The notes under the pieces were generated by a model. The model had not been told where the DNA came from. It saw nothing but the letters and a program-made list of their open reading frames with translations, and did not search any database. Position numbers and translations under genes: made by a program. From Membranipora membranacea (Eukaryota; Bryozoa; Gymnolaemata; Cheilostomatida; Membraniporidae), in NCBI GenBank assembly GCA_914767715.1, contig OU612075.1:10974001-11038000 (forward strand): a stretch of 64,000 bases of DNA. Direction: 5' to 3'. Every line of letters starts with the position of its first letter. Position 1 is the first letter of the stretch. This document shows positions 1 to 11,430 of this stretch, piece after piece.

Positions 1-502
1 GATCTGTAGGTTTGTTGCCATACCAGGTATTGAAAAAATTGTACTACACTACTTGCTATTCTGGTACCACCAAGCTATGAGGAAGCGTGTCATAAAGTTA
101 GATTGCATCTCAACAAATATCAACAGTATATTTATTAATCCAGAGCATTGAAGTGAAATGTCTTTGTACTGCTTGTTATGGTTGAGAATGAAAGTAACCT
201 AAGAAGTAGTTCAAAGTAATAATAAATTTTCCACAGATATGTGAGATATGATCTGAGGAAGCAAATTATTGCTGATCCTGATCTATTTGTAAACCATATA
301 TAGAGGAGTAAATACTAGCTAGTTTTAGGGTGACTCATTAATGTTTGCTAGCACTAACTTTATCCAGCTTAGGTGGGGGCTTATATAAAGTAAAATTGGC
401 GTTTGAACCTTAGCCAGCAATATATTCCATTATCTCAAACATGTACGAAAAGGAAAACCTTTCCTCCTGGGAATACTTTCCTCTTCTATGGTAGGTACTT
501 AC

Positions 503-3500
503 AGTGGCTTGATGCGCGAATGTTTGTTGACCACAGGTAGCTGTATTTTTGCTGTGTTACTCGGCATACTTGCGGAGTATTGGTAATATGAAGAAGGGTA
601 TGGTTGAGTTGTAGGATATGAATAGTAGGCTCTCCTGCAACAATTAGAACAATCAAAAACAGCGGTAAAAGATCACTGCCTTTGCTACATACACAAGTCA
701 TACAATGCAGCCTTTTTGAATATATGACGCAGCATAGTGCATAACGTCATGTCAAAAAAGCTGCCACATTGAGTTTTGAAGTATGCATGACATCAAGTTG
801 GGGCTCTCGGAAATAATGGTTGCATAGCGTAAAAACAATGAAAACATCAAACGAAGGGCATTGAAACTCATTGACACCGTTAAAAATTTAAGACTTATGT
901 TGGATGATTCTGGATTAGCTGGAATTGGGATGAAATATACAACACAATGAAAATGGTGATTGGAGTTTTGGGAAACCTCAAGTTACCAGCAGAGGTAGCA
1001 GCTTCTTTGTTATAGCTGACTAAACTATTATATTCCAAAAAACTGAAAACGATTGTGGTGGTCAAAGGTGATTTCCTTTGAAAAATCTGCCCTACAGGTC
1101 AATGCAGTTACTTCCTTTATTTGGTTTATGATAAATTACCATAAATATTATGTGTAATATATAACCTAATCTCGCTCAAACCCAGATTGATTTTGATTTT
1201 GTGTTATGCGCTAATTGGAAGAAGATTAATTGGGATCAAGAAATTCAGTTTTTACCGGTTACCTTGAATGAGACACATTTCAAGCATATTATTATCTGAT
1301 TCCGAATCTTATCTTGCAATCAAATTAGCAGAATCTCCCTTTTTTTAAAGTATTACGACTTATTTTAATTGGATTATTACACGATTGGCCATTCATTATC
1401 TGAATTACCTAAATAAAGGAAACCTGCCCAGCAACCAATGCAGTCAGGACCATTATTTTTATAGCTGCTCTGCATTGCTAGGACAAAACTACTAGTGAGG
1501 TTGTGTTTTCTCTTAATTTTTTCAGTAAATTATCTGGAATCAATGCTATAATGTCAATCGTAGGGGGGAGGGTGCTACTGGCAATAGTTGCAAGTTTTTA
1601 AGCATGCTGTCAATGCTTACTGACTGACATCAGTCTGATGAATTTGATTGACACTCTAGATAAAATATTGATTTGTCCTCTCTTTCTTATCCCAGAATGG
1701 AGTCACAACGAGGAGTTATTACTTATACTCCTTGGTAGTGCTCAGCTAGATTGTTACGTTGCTAGTTTGCTGTCCATGGAGTACGAGAGGCTCAGAAAAG
1801 AAATGTTTCGAATTAGAGTAGAAATATAATAATTGGAGTATTCTAGTTGTCAGACTGCTGAATAGGTTGAACTAATGGCAACATTGAAATGATTACTGGA
1901 GTCTGATCACTCCGACCAAGTCTTTAACTCCTTGCTCTGACTGTACCAGACATGGCAGTGAATATCATTCTTATCTGGGCCGTAACTTACAAAAAAGTTA
2001 GGGGTGGCAAAATTTATTGAAATAACGCGAAATCACATCAGGAGGGGTGCTGTAAGCTTCGTGTGCCTCTGATGCGTAAATTAATTATAATAAAAGTCCA
2101 CAACAAGCTAACTCTGACATAGATTATTGAATTATAAAGTTTTTATGCCACTTTATTTATTATTCCAGGGGAGGCAGTACCTCCCTGCCACCACTAGAAC
2201 TACGGGCCTGCTTATCATTGACTAACCTGTTTTGTGCTGCAAGTAACTCATTGTTATACATGTTATGTGGATGGCTGTGCGAGCCCATGCCAAACATTGC
2301 AGCATTGGTGGTATTATAGTAAGGTGATCCAATCCTCATGTCATAAGCCGAACTAGCAGCAGGACGTCTCGTACAAGCTGCAGGGGTGTAGGCAGAACTT
2401 ATGCTAAAAGAGAAAACAAAACCAAAATAATTTTATTAAATGTAACACATATTTAGCCAGTTTGTTGATGGGATTCACAGGTATTGTCTTGTCTTCTGGG
2501 ACTGATCGAAAAGGTGCCATCACATAGTTAGAATACAGGTGTCAACATCAGTAGTATACAAAGTTCTAAACAGTTTTGATTTAGCACCTGTTTGTATTGA
2601 ACTTGAAATTTTTATAGTCTGCTATGCCTGGTATTGTGATGAGTATGTGATTTCATGTATCAAGAGGTTTCTACTCCAGCTCGAGTATCTGTTTTGTTAT
2701 TATTCTGTAGGAATGACTTATGACAGGTGTGAAATTAACAAAGTTGTGGGCGAGGATCTTTATCTCTTACAGTGTGATTTTCTAACGTTATTCTAGAAAA
2801 TCCATTTCTTAATTGAAAGTGCTTAATCACTAATCCGGATGTATCTTAGAGGTCACAACCCACCCATCAATCCTCTCTTGCCAAGTGGGCGATGGAAGAT
2901 AATGGAATTACCAGCAACTCAGACCAAAGTTTGAGCACTTTATCTATTGCTTCCTGTGTCAATGACTTGACAGAGCTCTGTGTGAAGAACAAGACGGGGG
3001 GGGGGGGGGGGGGGAGAGGGGAAGCTATTGTTAACAGTAACATCCCACCAACAAGACATGAATACGCAGACACACGTCTTTAGCGTTACAAAACCAAAAG
3101 CACTGAGAGTCCTATTGATTTAAATTAAGTTTTGATGTTCATATCTGTAACTGCTCATGTAAAGCATGTGAGTTTGACACTTACATTTTATGCAGGGGAC
3201 AATTGGCTGAAGCTGGGGCACTATGAGGCGGGAGATTCGCAGCAGCAGTGGAAGATACAGTTTTAGCGATTGACTTTTGCATGACTAGCTGATGCTTATC
3301 GTTATATACGGTGACTTCAACAGGTGAGCCAGTACGGGATACCGGCCTGTCATCCTCAGATATGTTTTCCGATGAAGGAGCCATCTTGCAAGAGTTCATA
3401 GTAGGGGCTTGAGGTGGAATAAAGAATTGAGGCTAATATGATAAGCATTCAAAGAATGCTGGATTTTTCAGAAAGCTTTTTTCCTATTGTAAGTTAAGAG

Positions 3501-4786
3501 CGATCTCAAGAAAAGACCTGAATGTCTTAACATAACTTCGATACCAATAAATGTCGGTTTTGACAGCATCTCTTCCCAATATTAGAACATAAATAAATAA
3601 ACAAAATTTCGAGTAGAGCAAATTGTAAAACCGTTTTAAAATTACATAATGACATAATATTATTTCAGTTTCCAAATGTTTCTTGATTCAGTGAGAGCAC
3701 AACTCCCGATTTGGTAGTTTAAAGTTCATACTTGCTTTGTTCAGCTCTCTTGTTCCCTCACTCTCTTTGTCATCATTGTGCGACGGATGGCCTAGCTCCA
3801 TATCTGACTCTGGTTGATCGATGCTTTCTGACAAAATTTGAAAATCTGCATAGAGCACCCACCGTAGTGCCATTTTGGTGTCGAATATTATTTCAAAATA
3901 TAGACCAATGGTAGGGAAGGTCCTATTACGAGAATTCCATTTGTCTTTTTAACCGTGCTAACTTGTAGGGGAACAGTTTTCTGTTTCATAGGTTACGAAG
4001 AGAAAAAAAGACCTCGTGTTTACCTTCAACTTTAATGTCATCTTTATTCTGCCCAGGTAGGAATGGACCAGAGAGCCTGGGTAATCGTACCACAAGCTGA
4101 CGATCCATGGTGTCCTTTTCCAGATGCTGGCATGGAAAAAACAAAGCACTTAGTAGCATCTATTTCACACTTCAGTAATGTATGAAGTGATTTACTTGCG
4201 ACAAAAACATTGTATCCTCATTTCAATTATTTTTTCTGCACTCAATAGTATCTTGTGATACTCATAAGGTGATTGACTGACCATTTCTGAGAAACAGAGC
4301 CACATATCAATCACACATGCAAGAATACTATTACTATTAAATTATATAATAATCACGAAGTAGTTGGCTTATTAATAGCCTGATAAAATCTCTTACAGAT
4401 GATTTGGTGTCTATGTGAAGTGGCTGGACTGGTTGTGCTCGCTCAGCATCGATTGATGTTTCACCTTCCTTAAACTTCTCACCAATGTCTTCTTCTATGA
4501 AAATACGAAATTCAAGAAAGATTTAGCTTTAATTGACAGAGACAAGAAACAGGTTATTTGAACTTCTATATTTATTAACTAGTAGCAGTGAGTTTATAAT
4601 TATGCATATGACAGGTTAAATTGATGTTATTGTTCAAGCCTAAGAAATTGTGTTGTACATTCAATATTCTGCCTCTCCATGCCATGAAAAGGGTTAAACT
4701 TAGTTGCAACAACAAGCAAGCAGTCATCAGCAGGACCATGCACCAACAGGGAAGAAATATAACCAAATTTTACCTTCAGACTTCAT
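503..4786 (-). CDS. Low-complexity protein with TCF/LEF-like N-terminus (partial, runs off left edge)
   Basis: Seven minus-strand exons join in phase: 4786-4774, 4494-4397, 4126-4024, 3845-3732, 3407-3185, 2403-2227 and 634-503. The last ends at a good donor (CCACT|GTAAGT), so the gene continues beyond the window. ATG 4786 is the first in-frame Met; an upstream exon cannot be excluded. The product is acidic and Ser/Pro/Tyr-rich with no membrane segment. The N-terminus reads EEDIGEKFKEGE, then IDTKSSHLEK. These resemble the beta-catenin-binding segment of TCF/LEF factors (DELISFKDEGE, then ADVKSS). The last visible residues, SRIKPL, would lie just before an HMG box (KKPLNAFM in TCF). The middle is Tyr/Pro/Ser/Asn-rich like TCF linkers. 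The gene is well supported by phase and composition; the TCF/LEF name is an inference from short matches, perhaps 30% likely. Confidence 0.6.
2160..2403 (-). CDS. Alternative read-through terminal exon of the 503-4786 gene
   Basis: If donor CAG|GTTAGT at 2227/2226 is not used, the exon starting at 2403 stays open for 22 more codons and ends at TAA 2162-2160 with residues ending EVLPPLE. That would give a complete protein of 264 residues without the Tyr/Pro-rich exon at 634-503. The acceptor is TCTTTTAG at 2404. Splicing to 634 keeps phase 2 exactly, so both endings are possible. Transcript data are needed to decide which is real. Confidence 0.4.
2867..2975 (-). CDS. Possible second alternative terminal exon of the 503-4786 gene
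   Basis: This lies in the intron between exons 3407-3185 and 2403-2227. An acceptor (CACAGAG|C) follows a very strong pyrimidine tract, the reverse strand of the poly-G run at 2996-3014. The phase matches the upstream donor (AT|C). The reading SVKSLTQEAIDKVLKLWSEL continues 15 residues to TGA at 2867 and looks like an amphipathic helix. It cannot join the next downstream exon in frame through its only clear internal donor (CTG|GTAATT), so it would have to be an end. It may be a chance ORF. Confidence 0.25.
2996..3014. repeat. Poly-G homopolymer, 19 bases
   Basis: Nineteen consecutive G on the plus strand, C on the sense strand of the surrounding minus-strand gene. It is intronic and sits just upstream of the possible exon at 2975. 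The length is likely to be polymorphic or subject to sequencing error. Confidence 0.9.
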
Positions 4787-5367
4787 GGCTTTGAATTAAA
4801 TGTGATGAGTTTTTATGATCATGTCACTTGCATCAGTCTGTCATCCATTTCCTGTTTACCTTGTTAGCTAATCCCTGATCAACAAAGGATGAGCACTGCG
4901 CTACTCAACAATACAAAAACACTGCTGCTGGTTTGATTGCCTTAACCTTGTGTGTATTTCAAATTACAGTTGCTTGTACTTATATATTAAAATGAACAAA
5001 CAGCAATATTTGAACAGACTTTGAAATGAACAAAATATGTAACTCACCACTTTAATTGATTAGATGATTTTTTGTTTTGGATTTTGGTTTAAATAAGCTT
5101 GATTTTGGAATTATTGAAATCTTCTTGCTCATCCAGATGAGCAGTTTTAAATAGAAGAAATTTTGAGTTGCCACGTCAAAATTGAGCTCAATAAGGTAAA
5201 GGATTGTACGCTTGATGTTGAGATCGTAATTATTGAACAAAACATCGGCACAGTTTGCAACACTGTTTATGACAACTTGAATGTTCCACAATCAAAGAAG
5301 GATTAGATGATTATATTCACTACAAACTTGGTATATCAGGACTCATTTTTAAACTTTGTCAATTGCG

Positions 5368-6973
5368 TTACGCGTTTCCACTGCTGCTATCAGTCGGATT
5401 AGGAAGCTTTTTATTGCCAACTTTTTTCTTCCTTTTACTATCATCACTACTCTCTGTCACATTTGCTCTGACTCTAGGAGTCTTAGCTGATTTTAGCAAT
5501 CGTTGCCTTGTTCTTGGATTAACGCCTCCAGACTCAAGTTGAAACTGTTCTGGATGGTCCTCACTTAGTTTTGCTAGATATCTCATACCATCAATGAAGC
5601 CTTGGTCGTAATATCTTGATGGAAAGAAAGCCAACAACTCACAGTTTCTGCTAATACACAAATACTTCTACACTGCAGTTTTATATTGGTGCTTACTTTC
5701 TAAGCTGCCAGATGCTAGATTTGCACGTCTAACCCTGTTGAAACTAATCTGTAAAGAATTGAACCCTAGATATCTAGCCAATGCTCATCATTTATAACTG
5801 GGAAAACTACTCTTACCTGTCTAACTGTTCTTTATCTGGTGGAAACATTGCCTGTAATCCCCTCCGCATGTTTTTTATGTTGATACAGAAGTTCTGATTA
5901 TTCAGTGTAATGTTGAAGCGACTTATGGCATCACTTGGACACAAGTAACACTGGCCGCCACTGAACGGGGTTACGTAGAGTGTCTCCTCTCCAGGAAAGT
6001 CAATCAGGTTATTAGTGAATCCACCGTCATAGTATTTCTGCAAAGCAAAATAATTTATTATATTTTTTTATATTTCTGGGGTTGCGAAGCTTTAACAATA
6101 ATCGCTGGCAATTTGTTGTGAAAACAAGTCTAGTGTGTGTAAAAGAAAAAAATACCATAATAGTGATGTAGTTAGCTTACCTTTCCTCTGAATTCTGGAT
6201 ATTCTTTTCCAGAGTAGAATGGTATATGACAGCTACAGACTAGGCACTGCAACAGAACAAGGAAGTCATTGGATCAGGTTACGCATGATCAATGAATTTG
6301 CATGACATGATGAGTTAGTGGTTAGAGCATTGAAATTGGGATCGGTTCGTGGTTTGACAATTTTGAGATCATTCTTTGGTCTGGTTGTTCAGGAACACTG
6401 ATTTTTCCAGTCATAATTATATGAACATGATCTTCATAAGGTTGTTACTAATCATCACTGCAGCGGTTTAATGTGCATTTTGGGTGCCGGATATCTCTGG
6501 CTGTGTCATATTGTCACACTACGACTGAATGAAGAACATCAGTTTACCTGTATGAGGTCAGCTCGTGACGAATACTTTGATATCACATAATTCTTCCCGT
6601 TATTCTTCTCAGTAATTGATAAGTACACCCTTCCAGATGCAGTCTCATGAGCATTATCAGGTAAAACTGAGTCAACCATCTTCTCAACATGATTTGAAAG
6701 TCTGAATCCTGATTTGAAAGCACCAAATCTTTGCTTGCGAACTGTAGCAGCGAGCTCCAGTGATATCCTCTTACATTGTGGGACTTTATCTGGACATATT
6801 GCTAGAACTGCAGCAGCCAAACTTCCTGCACTGGCTCCTCCAAACTTGGTTATGTTGCTGAGGATAGATGAACCATGAACTTGGAAGCATTTTATCAGGC
6901 CCACATGGTAGAGCCCCAAAAATCCACAGCCAGAGAAGGAAAGAGCAGTAGGGACACCTTTAGGGCCTACCAT
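5368..6973 (-). CDS. PNPLA2-like: Patatin-like phospholipase / triacylglycerol lipase, PNPLA2 (ATGL) type
   Basis: Four exons (6973-6548, 6246-6181, 6037-5817, 5614-5368) give 319 residues. Family members hydrolyse triacylglycerol or retinyl esters at lipid-droplet surfaces with a Ser-Asp dyad. The oxyanion loop is SGCGFLG (residues 14-20). The nucleophile elbow is GASAG with Ser48 (human ATGL Ser47), and the Asp is in YYDGG (Asp168; human Asp166). Exon 2 (CLVCSCHIPFYSG) and the FPPDKEQLD..YYDQGFIDGMRYL stretch match ATGL. The final acceptor (CCATCAAG at 5615) was chosen because it restores the exact ATGL spacing. ATG 6973 lies 14 residues before GCGF, as in ATGL. The protein is shorter than human ATGL (about 500 residues): it lacks the long hydrophobic C-terminal region and ends in a basic Ser-rich tail (KRKKKVGNKK). 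All catalytic residues are present. Confidence 0.9.
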
Positions 6974-7316
6974 GATGAATCCTTAAGTCATATCAAAGAA
7001 GTAACTTTGGCCTGTGTCATCAATAGATTTATTATTAACACTATGGCAAATACCTGCTGTCATCAAAACATTTTATTTCTCTGCAAAAGTGCCGGAAGTG
7101 ATACATAAATGTTTCCAAGTGGAATGGCTGTTATAGTCTCTAAAATAAGATAAACTGATTGGCCTTTTCTACTTCCTCTGAGGCTAACAGGAAATGGCTA
7201 ATATTGTCGCCAAGCAACATAATGCTCTGCAAGATCAGCTGGCTGTGAGCTTTGTCATTACATCAATTGACATCTCAGACAACAAAAAGTAGTATTTGCT
7301 GACTAATTAGCTCAAC
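6974..7316. promoter_or_regulatory. Short divergent intergenic region, candidate bidirectional promoter
   Basis: Only 343 bp separate the lipase start codon (minus, 6973) from the start codon of the next gene (plus, 7317). The stretch has no repeat or convincing exon. Head-to-head spacing under 1 kb often means a shared promoter in animals. No TATA box or initiator is obvious, and upstream non-coding first exons would change the picture. Confidence 0.35.
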
Positions 7317-10247
7317 ATGGAGATGAAGAATGATTGTCCTGGGACCTACTCCTATGAGTTATCACTGCCCAAAACTGTTTCTGGATTGAATATTTGGTGA
7401 GATCATCTTTATTAAAAGTTGTATGTATCCATTATTATGTTATGATTGCTCTTATTATTATTATCTATCTGATAATGAGAGACAACAATATTGTAAATTT
7501 GTTGCTAAATAAAATGACAGATTATCATGTAGTGTATACTTTTACTAATGATCCAATTCGCTTGTTAACAGTGAAATTTGTAATGATGGGCAAGTTGTTA
7601 GAATGTATCAAGTTCATGTGGGTCAACTGGTCAAGCGCCAAGCAGACTGAATTGGGATGACATTTATTGTTTCCATTGGACAGGCCAAGTCTCCAAAGTC
7701 TCAAAAGGCAGTGAATAGTACTGAAAATGTGCATAAACATTATGACTTCTAAAAGCAGAGCACTTTGATTTTTTTACCACACTATTGTATTGAACATATG
7801 AGCAAGACCAAGGCCGTTTATTCCCCAAGCCTGATGTTGGATATTGTGCTGACTATGGGCGGCATGTGTGCCTCAAACCTACTTCTCTGATAACTTTGCC
7901 AATATATATATATATATATATCAATGCAATGTTTGTTTCTGTTTAGGCCACCACAGGATCCAAATGTGACCACCACAGATATCTATGTGAGTAACCTACC
8001 AGTCATGATTGCTAAACTGAGCCACTTCAGAGATTAACGTGATTTGTATATTAAGTTACAAATGTGTCAAAATAAATTACTCCATGTGTCAATAATGTAT
8101 TGAAATCGCAATATTGCTCTGTGTAAACTAACATGTCTCATTTATTAAAATGGGCCGCAGAAAGCTTGTTGGGAATTCCAAATGTATTCGGACCAATAAT
8201 TCAGCAATCCTAATGCAGTTTGAGTTCCAAAACTCTGTAAGTAATGACATTCTATAAGAAACCACATCCCAATCACGGCTTTTGATTTGGAACCAGCTAA
8301 CCTGACAGATTCCTGCGCATGATTATGGAATGCTATAACTGATAAGTTTAATAACTAAAAATAACATAGAGTGGGTTTGATAATCTAATATATAACTGTG
8401 TATATGTAGTACATGAACATCTATATGTGTGTATACAGAATCCCATAAGACCCATAGGTTACGCTGAGATAAACGATGAGCTCTATATTAACCCTGAGCC
8501 TCAGCGAAAGTCAGCTTGGGACAAACCTGCTTCTGAGTATTATCTGGTAAAAATAAGCCACATCATCAGCTGAGTGCTTTGCTACATGATGCTATCATTT
8601 CCGACAGTGAATTTAGTTTGGTTTTGTGCACCCACTCAAGTACTGTCAAGTTGGTGTACTCAGTCAGGGACCAACTAATGTCTGTTACGAGCTGTTGCCC
8701 TGGCTATATTCTTTCCGCTACTGCATTAGAACTTTCAGCATCGATTTTGACCATTAGTTTTATTATTTGTTCTTTCACTGATGAGCAAGAAGAGATATTG
8801 ATTTTTCAATTTTTTTATGTTGTTTGTGATCTTGACTTCATTGGCAACCATACATAATTTATTTCTATACTATAATTTACGATGGGATAGCTGTACATCT
8901 ATTCTTGTTTGTTAATTTGGCTTAATTCTAGCCTGAATCTAAAGAGAATTTCCGGTTCTTGCACTTAATTTACTGGCCTCAATTGCCTAGGGCTCTGTTA
9001 ATAGAATATCTTAGGGCAACCTTACTATGATGTCCATAGTAAAGCCAACTGTTTGGTTTAAGAGTTTGACCCTAATTAAGATTTGGTAGTAGCTGTTAAT
9101 TATGAAACAAGGTAAAAAAACACCATCATGACTGACAAGGCTTAAACACCTGATTTTAGCCATCAGCACATTTTTGACAAATCAACATTGGTTACTATTT
9201 ATTTAATACAGAGTGCTAGTAATCGTGGTGAAAGGAGAGGAAACTTCGCTGTGAACCCTGAATGGACATCCGAGAACAAAACTTTCCCACCGAAGACTTC
9301 CAGAACCATTGGTAGGGTGTATGAGCCTAATGCTGCTGACTTCCACGGAGCAAGAGACTTACACGCCAGAACCTGGGAGCAGGCAAGGACACATCCTGGT
9401 CACGGAACTAACCCACACCTATCAGAGCCAGGGTAAGCAGTAAGGCACATGATCCAAAAATGATCAGGACGCCGCCAAAAATGATTTACTAAATTTATCT
9501 GGCAAGTTAGAAGAAGAAATACTTCTGACCCAGTAATAAAAAGAACTGATTCTTTTTCATATCAATACTACAAATATGAAGATCTATATATTATATATTA
9601 TATAATTTATTCAGTATAACCATCATCAATTATATTCATAATTACTTATTATTTTCATTATAACATTCACTATATACGTTATTTCAGTTTGTTAATTCAT
9701 TAATATTTGCAGTTACACGCCATACAAACATGCTCCCGTGCACTACAGAGATTTCAAGCAGGACATAGCGGATTCCTGGCCATACAACCAGTTCATAGAG
9801 ATCCCAGATTCTACCCAGATGCAGCCAGCTCAGAACTACCAGCGACCAAGAACAGCTGCCGGAGCTTACTTCACCCACATTCCCGAGGATAACAGCAGGT
9901 ATACACAGGAGCTCAACGCTTTACACGCTGTACATGTGCATGATAAGATGACTAGTGGTAAGCCCGACATCGAGACACGAGAGTTCACTCGAAGCAACCG
10001 AGAAATCACATACGGTTACAACCGCCCAATCACAGATAAGAACCCCTACGCTGACGTAGTCACGCTGCCACAGCCCATTAGTGTTGGAGGTCATCGAGAG
10101 CTTACTGATCTGTTTGCTCAGACCTACTCTCGAAATCTGCCCCAGATGAATTTCAGAAAAGCTCAACATGCTCACGCTCCCTGGCACGCTTATATGACAT
10201 TTTGTGACTGGGGAGAGCCCCCGAGAGAGGCAAAAGCCGTAGCTTAG
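7317..10247 (+). CDS. Unrecognised Tyr/Pro/His-rich soluble protein
   Basis: Exons 7317-7396, 7947-7986, 8439-8546, 9212-9432 and 9713-10247 join in phase (327 residues, TAG at 10247). A further in-phase exon is possible at 8150/8165-8236. No signal peptide, membrane segment or enzyme motif is visible. The protein is rich in Tyr, Pro, His, Asn and Arg with short recurring patterns (RPIGYAEIND, YTPYKHAPVHYRDF, APWHAYMTFCDWGEPP). This composition recalls small axonemal microtubule-inner proteins, but no family motif was recognised, so that is only a suggestion. Exons are GC-richer than the flanks, and donors are near consensus (GTAAGC, GTGAGT). The gene is divergent from the lipase and convergent with NUP54. 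Confidence 0.75.
8150..8236 (+). CDS. Optional or alternative first exon of the 7317-10247 gene
   Basis: An ATG at 8150 opens 29 codons ending exactly at a consensus donor (TCT|GTAAGT) in phase 0, matching the exon at 8439. It could be an alternative first exon (MGRRKLVGNSKC..). It could also be an internal exon starting at 8165 after AAAG, which is in phase with the exon ending at 7986. Using the stronger CAG acceptor at 8160 would instead hit a stop after 12 codons. The exon at 7986 joins 8439 directly in phase, so this exon is not required. Confidence 0.35.
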
Positions 10248-11430
10248 AAAAATATGTTGGCTTTGAAGTTGCCCGCCCAGTACTAACAATGAATCAGTGC
10301 ATGATTGACAAATGAATGAAAATGAATGGGAATAATGCTCATGTAATTTTGAAAGGTATATTCTCGATGGAGGCTCGCAACTGACACAAGATTTGTTCAA
10401 AGTCAGTCTCCAGCCAGTTTGACAAATTAGAAGACATTGCCACAGCTGCTCTATTTTTTCCATTTTCCTATTGTCTCACAGTGTAAATCTACAAACCAGT
10501 CATCATTCAATGATGAGTTTTGCTCCCCAATTGCTCAATTTATATTTTTGCTATCACGTCTTCTTATTTTCCGTCTGTTACACATTTTCGAATCTTTGTA
10601 AATTTCTATAATTCCTAGATCTACGCGATACAGTGATGCCCTAGCCACAAGTTATCGTGCGTATTACGGTGCGCCGCATATCCCAAAACCAAACCAAACC
10701 AATCGTTAGGTCGTGTATGTATGATCATAGTTTGTGCGTCTAAGACTAGGTAGTTAGGCATTATGTATTTCAAACACATGCTTTTTCTCTCTGACACAGC
10801 TGTTTTTGTCTGTTTTCTCCATTTTCGGTTCCATAAGGAAGGACAGGTCTATGTTTTGTGGAATGATGTTCTATTTTCGTAACTGAGAATAATGCGATTA
10901 TTATGAGCTTTTATCTGGTCTAGCATTTAAATTTGTGCAAAGCAATATAAATTTTATGGAAAGTATATACGCTAAGAACGAAATAAAGCTTATTTTACAT
11001 ATCATACGTATTTATGTTCAGTTTGACTAATCTTAGATAAAGATATTTCACGTAATTGTATAATTTGGTATAAGATATTGATACTCTGGTCCTGGACTTT
11101 ATACAAGAAAAATGAGACTGTTAATGTCATTCACAGGAGCTTTGATACGCTTTGATACACTTTGCCTTCAGTTAGTGTAGCTCCGTGCGCAAGCAAGTCA
11201 GGTGACCAACTATTTAGGACAACTCAAAGCATGTACAAAATTGATTAGTACAATGATCGAGCGGTCATATAGAAAACAGCTCCGCATTACTTAAAATACA
11301 ACAAGTTTAAGCGGGATGGTAGGTCTAGTCCGGAAGACTTTCATTCTGTTAAGTGGTATAGCATTTGTTTCTCTCCTGATAAATCCGCTAGCACCCCAAT
11401 TAGTTACTGCTGGCATGTATATACTGTATA
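10248..11430. other. Convergent 3' intergenic region with poly(A) signal for the upstream plus-strand gene
   Basis: The stretch lies between the stop of the 7317-10247 gene and the NUP54 stop (minus). A canonical AATAAA at 10982-10987 is followed by a T-rich region and probably ends the plus-strand gene, giving a 3' UTR of about 750 bp. No exon, structured RNA or repeat was recognised in the rest. Confidence 0.5.

Noticed and set aside
5052-5291. 79-codon minus-strand ORF upstream of the left-edge gene
   Set aside because: Its AT-driven Ile/Leu/Asn/Lys composition looks random, and no acceptor or donor links it to exon 4786.
5693-5751. Exon-like segment between lipase exons 6037-5817 and 5614-5368, with acceptor and GTAAGC donor
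   Set aside because: Its phase does not fit both neighbours, and skipping it gives the exact ATGL spacing between FPPDKEQLD and YYDQGFIDG.
6300-6360. tRNA-like TTAGTGGTTAGAGC segment in a lipase intron
   Set aside because: The B-box match is poor and no second copy of the same body was seen; too weak to call a SINE.
9921-10463. 180-codon minus-strand ORF
   Set aside because: It is the antisense shadow of the last exon of the 7317-10247 gene.
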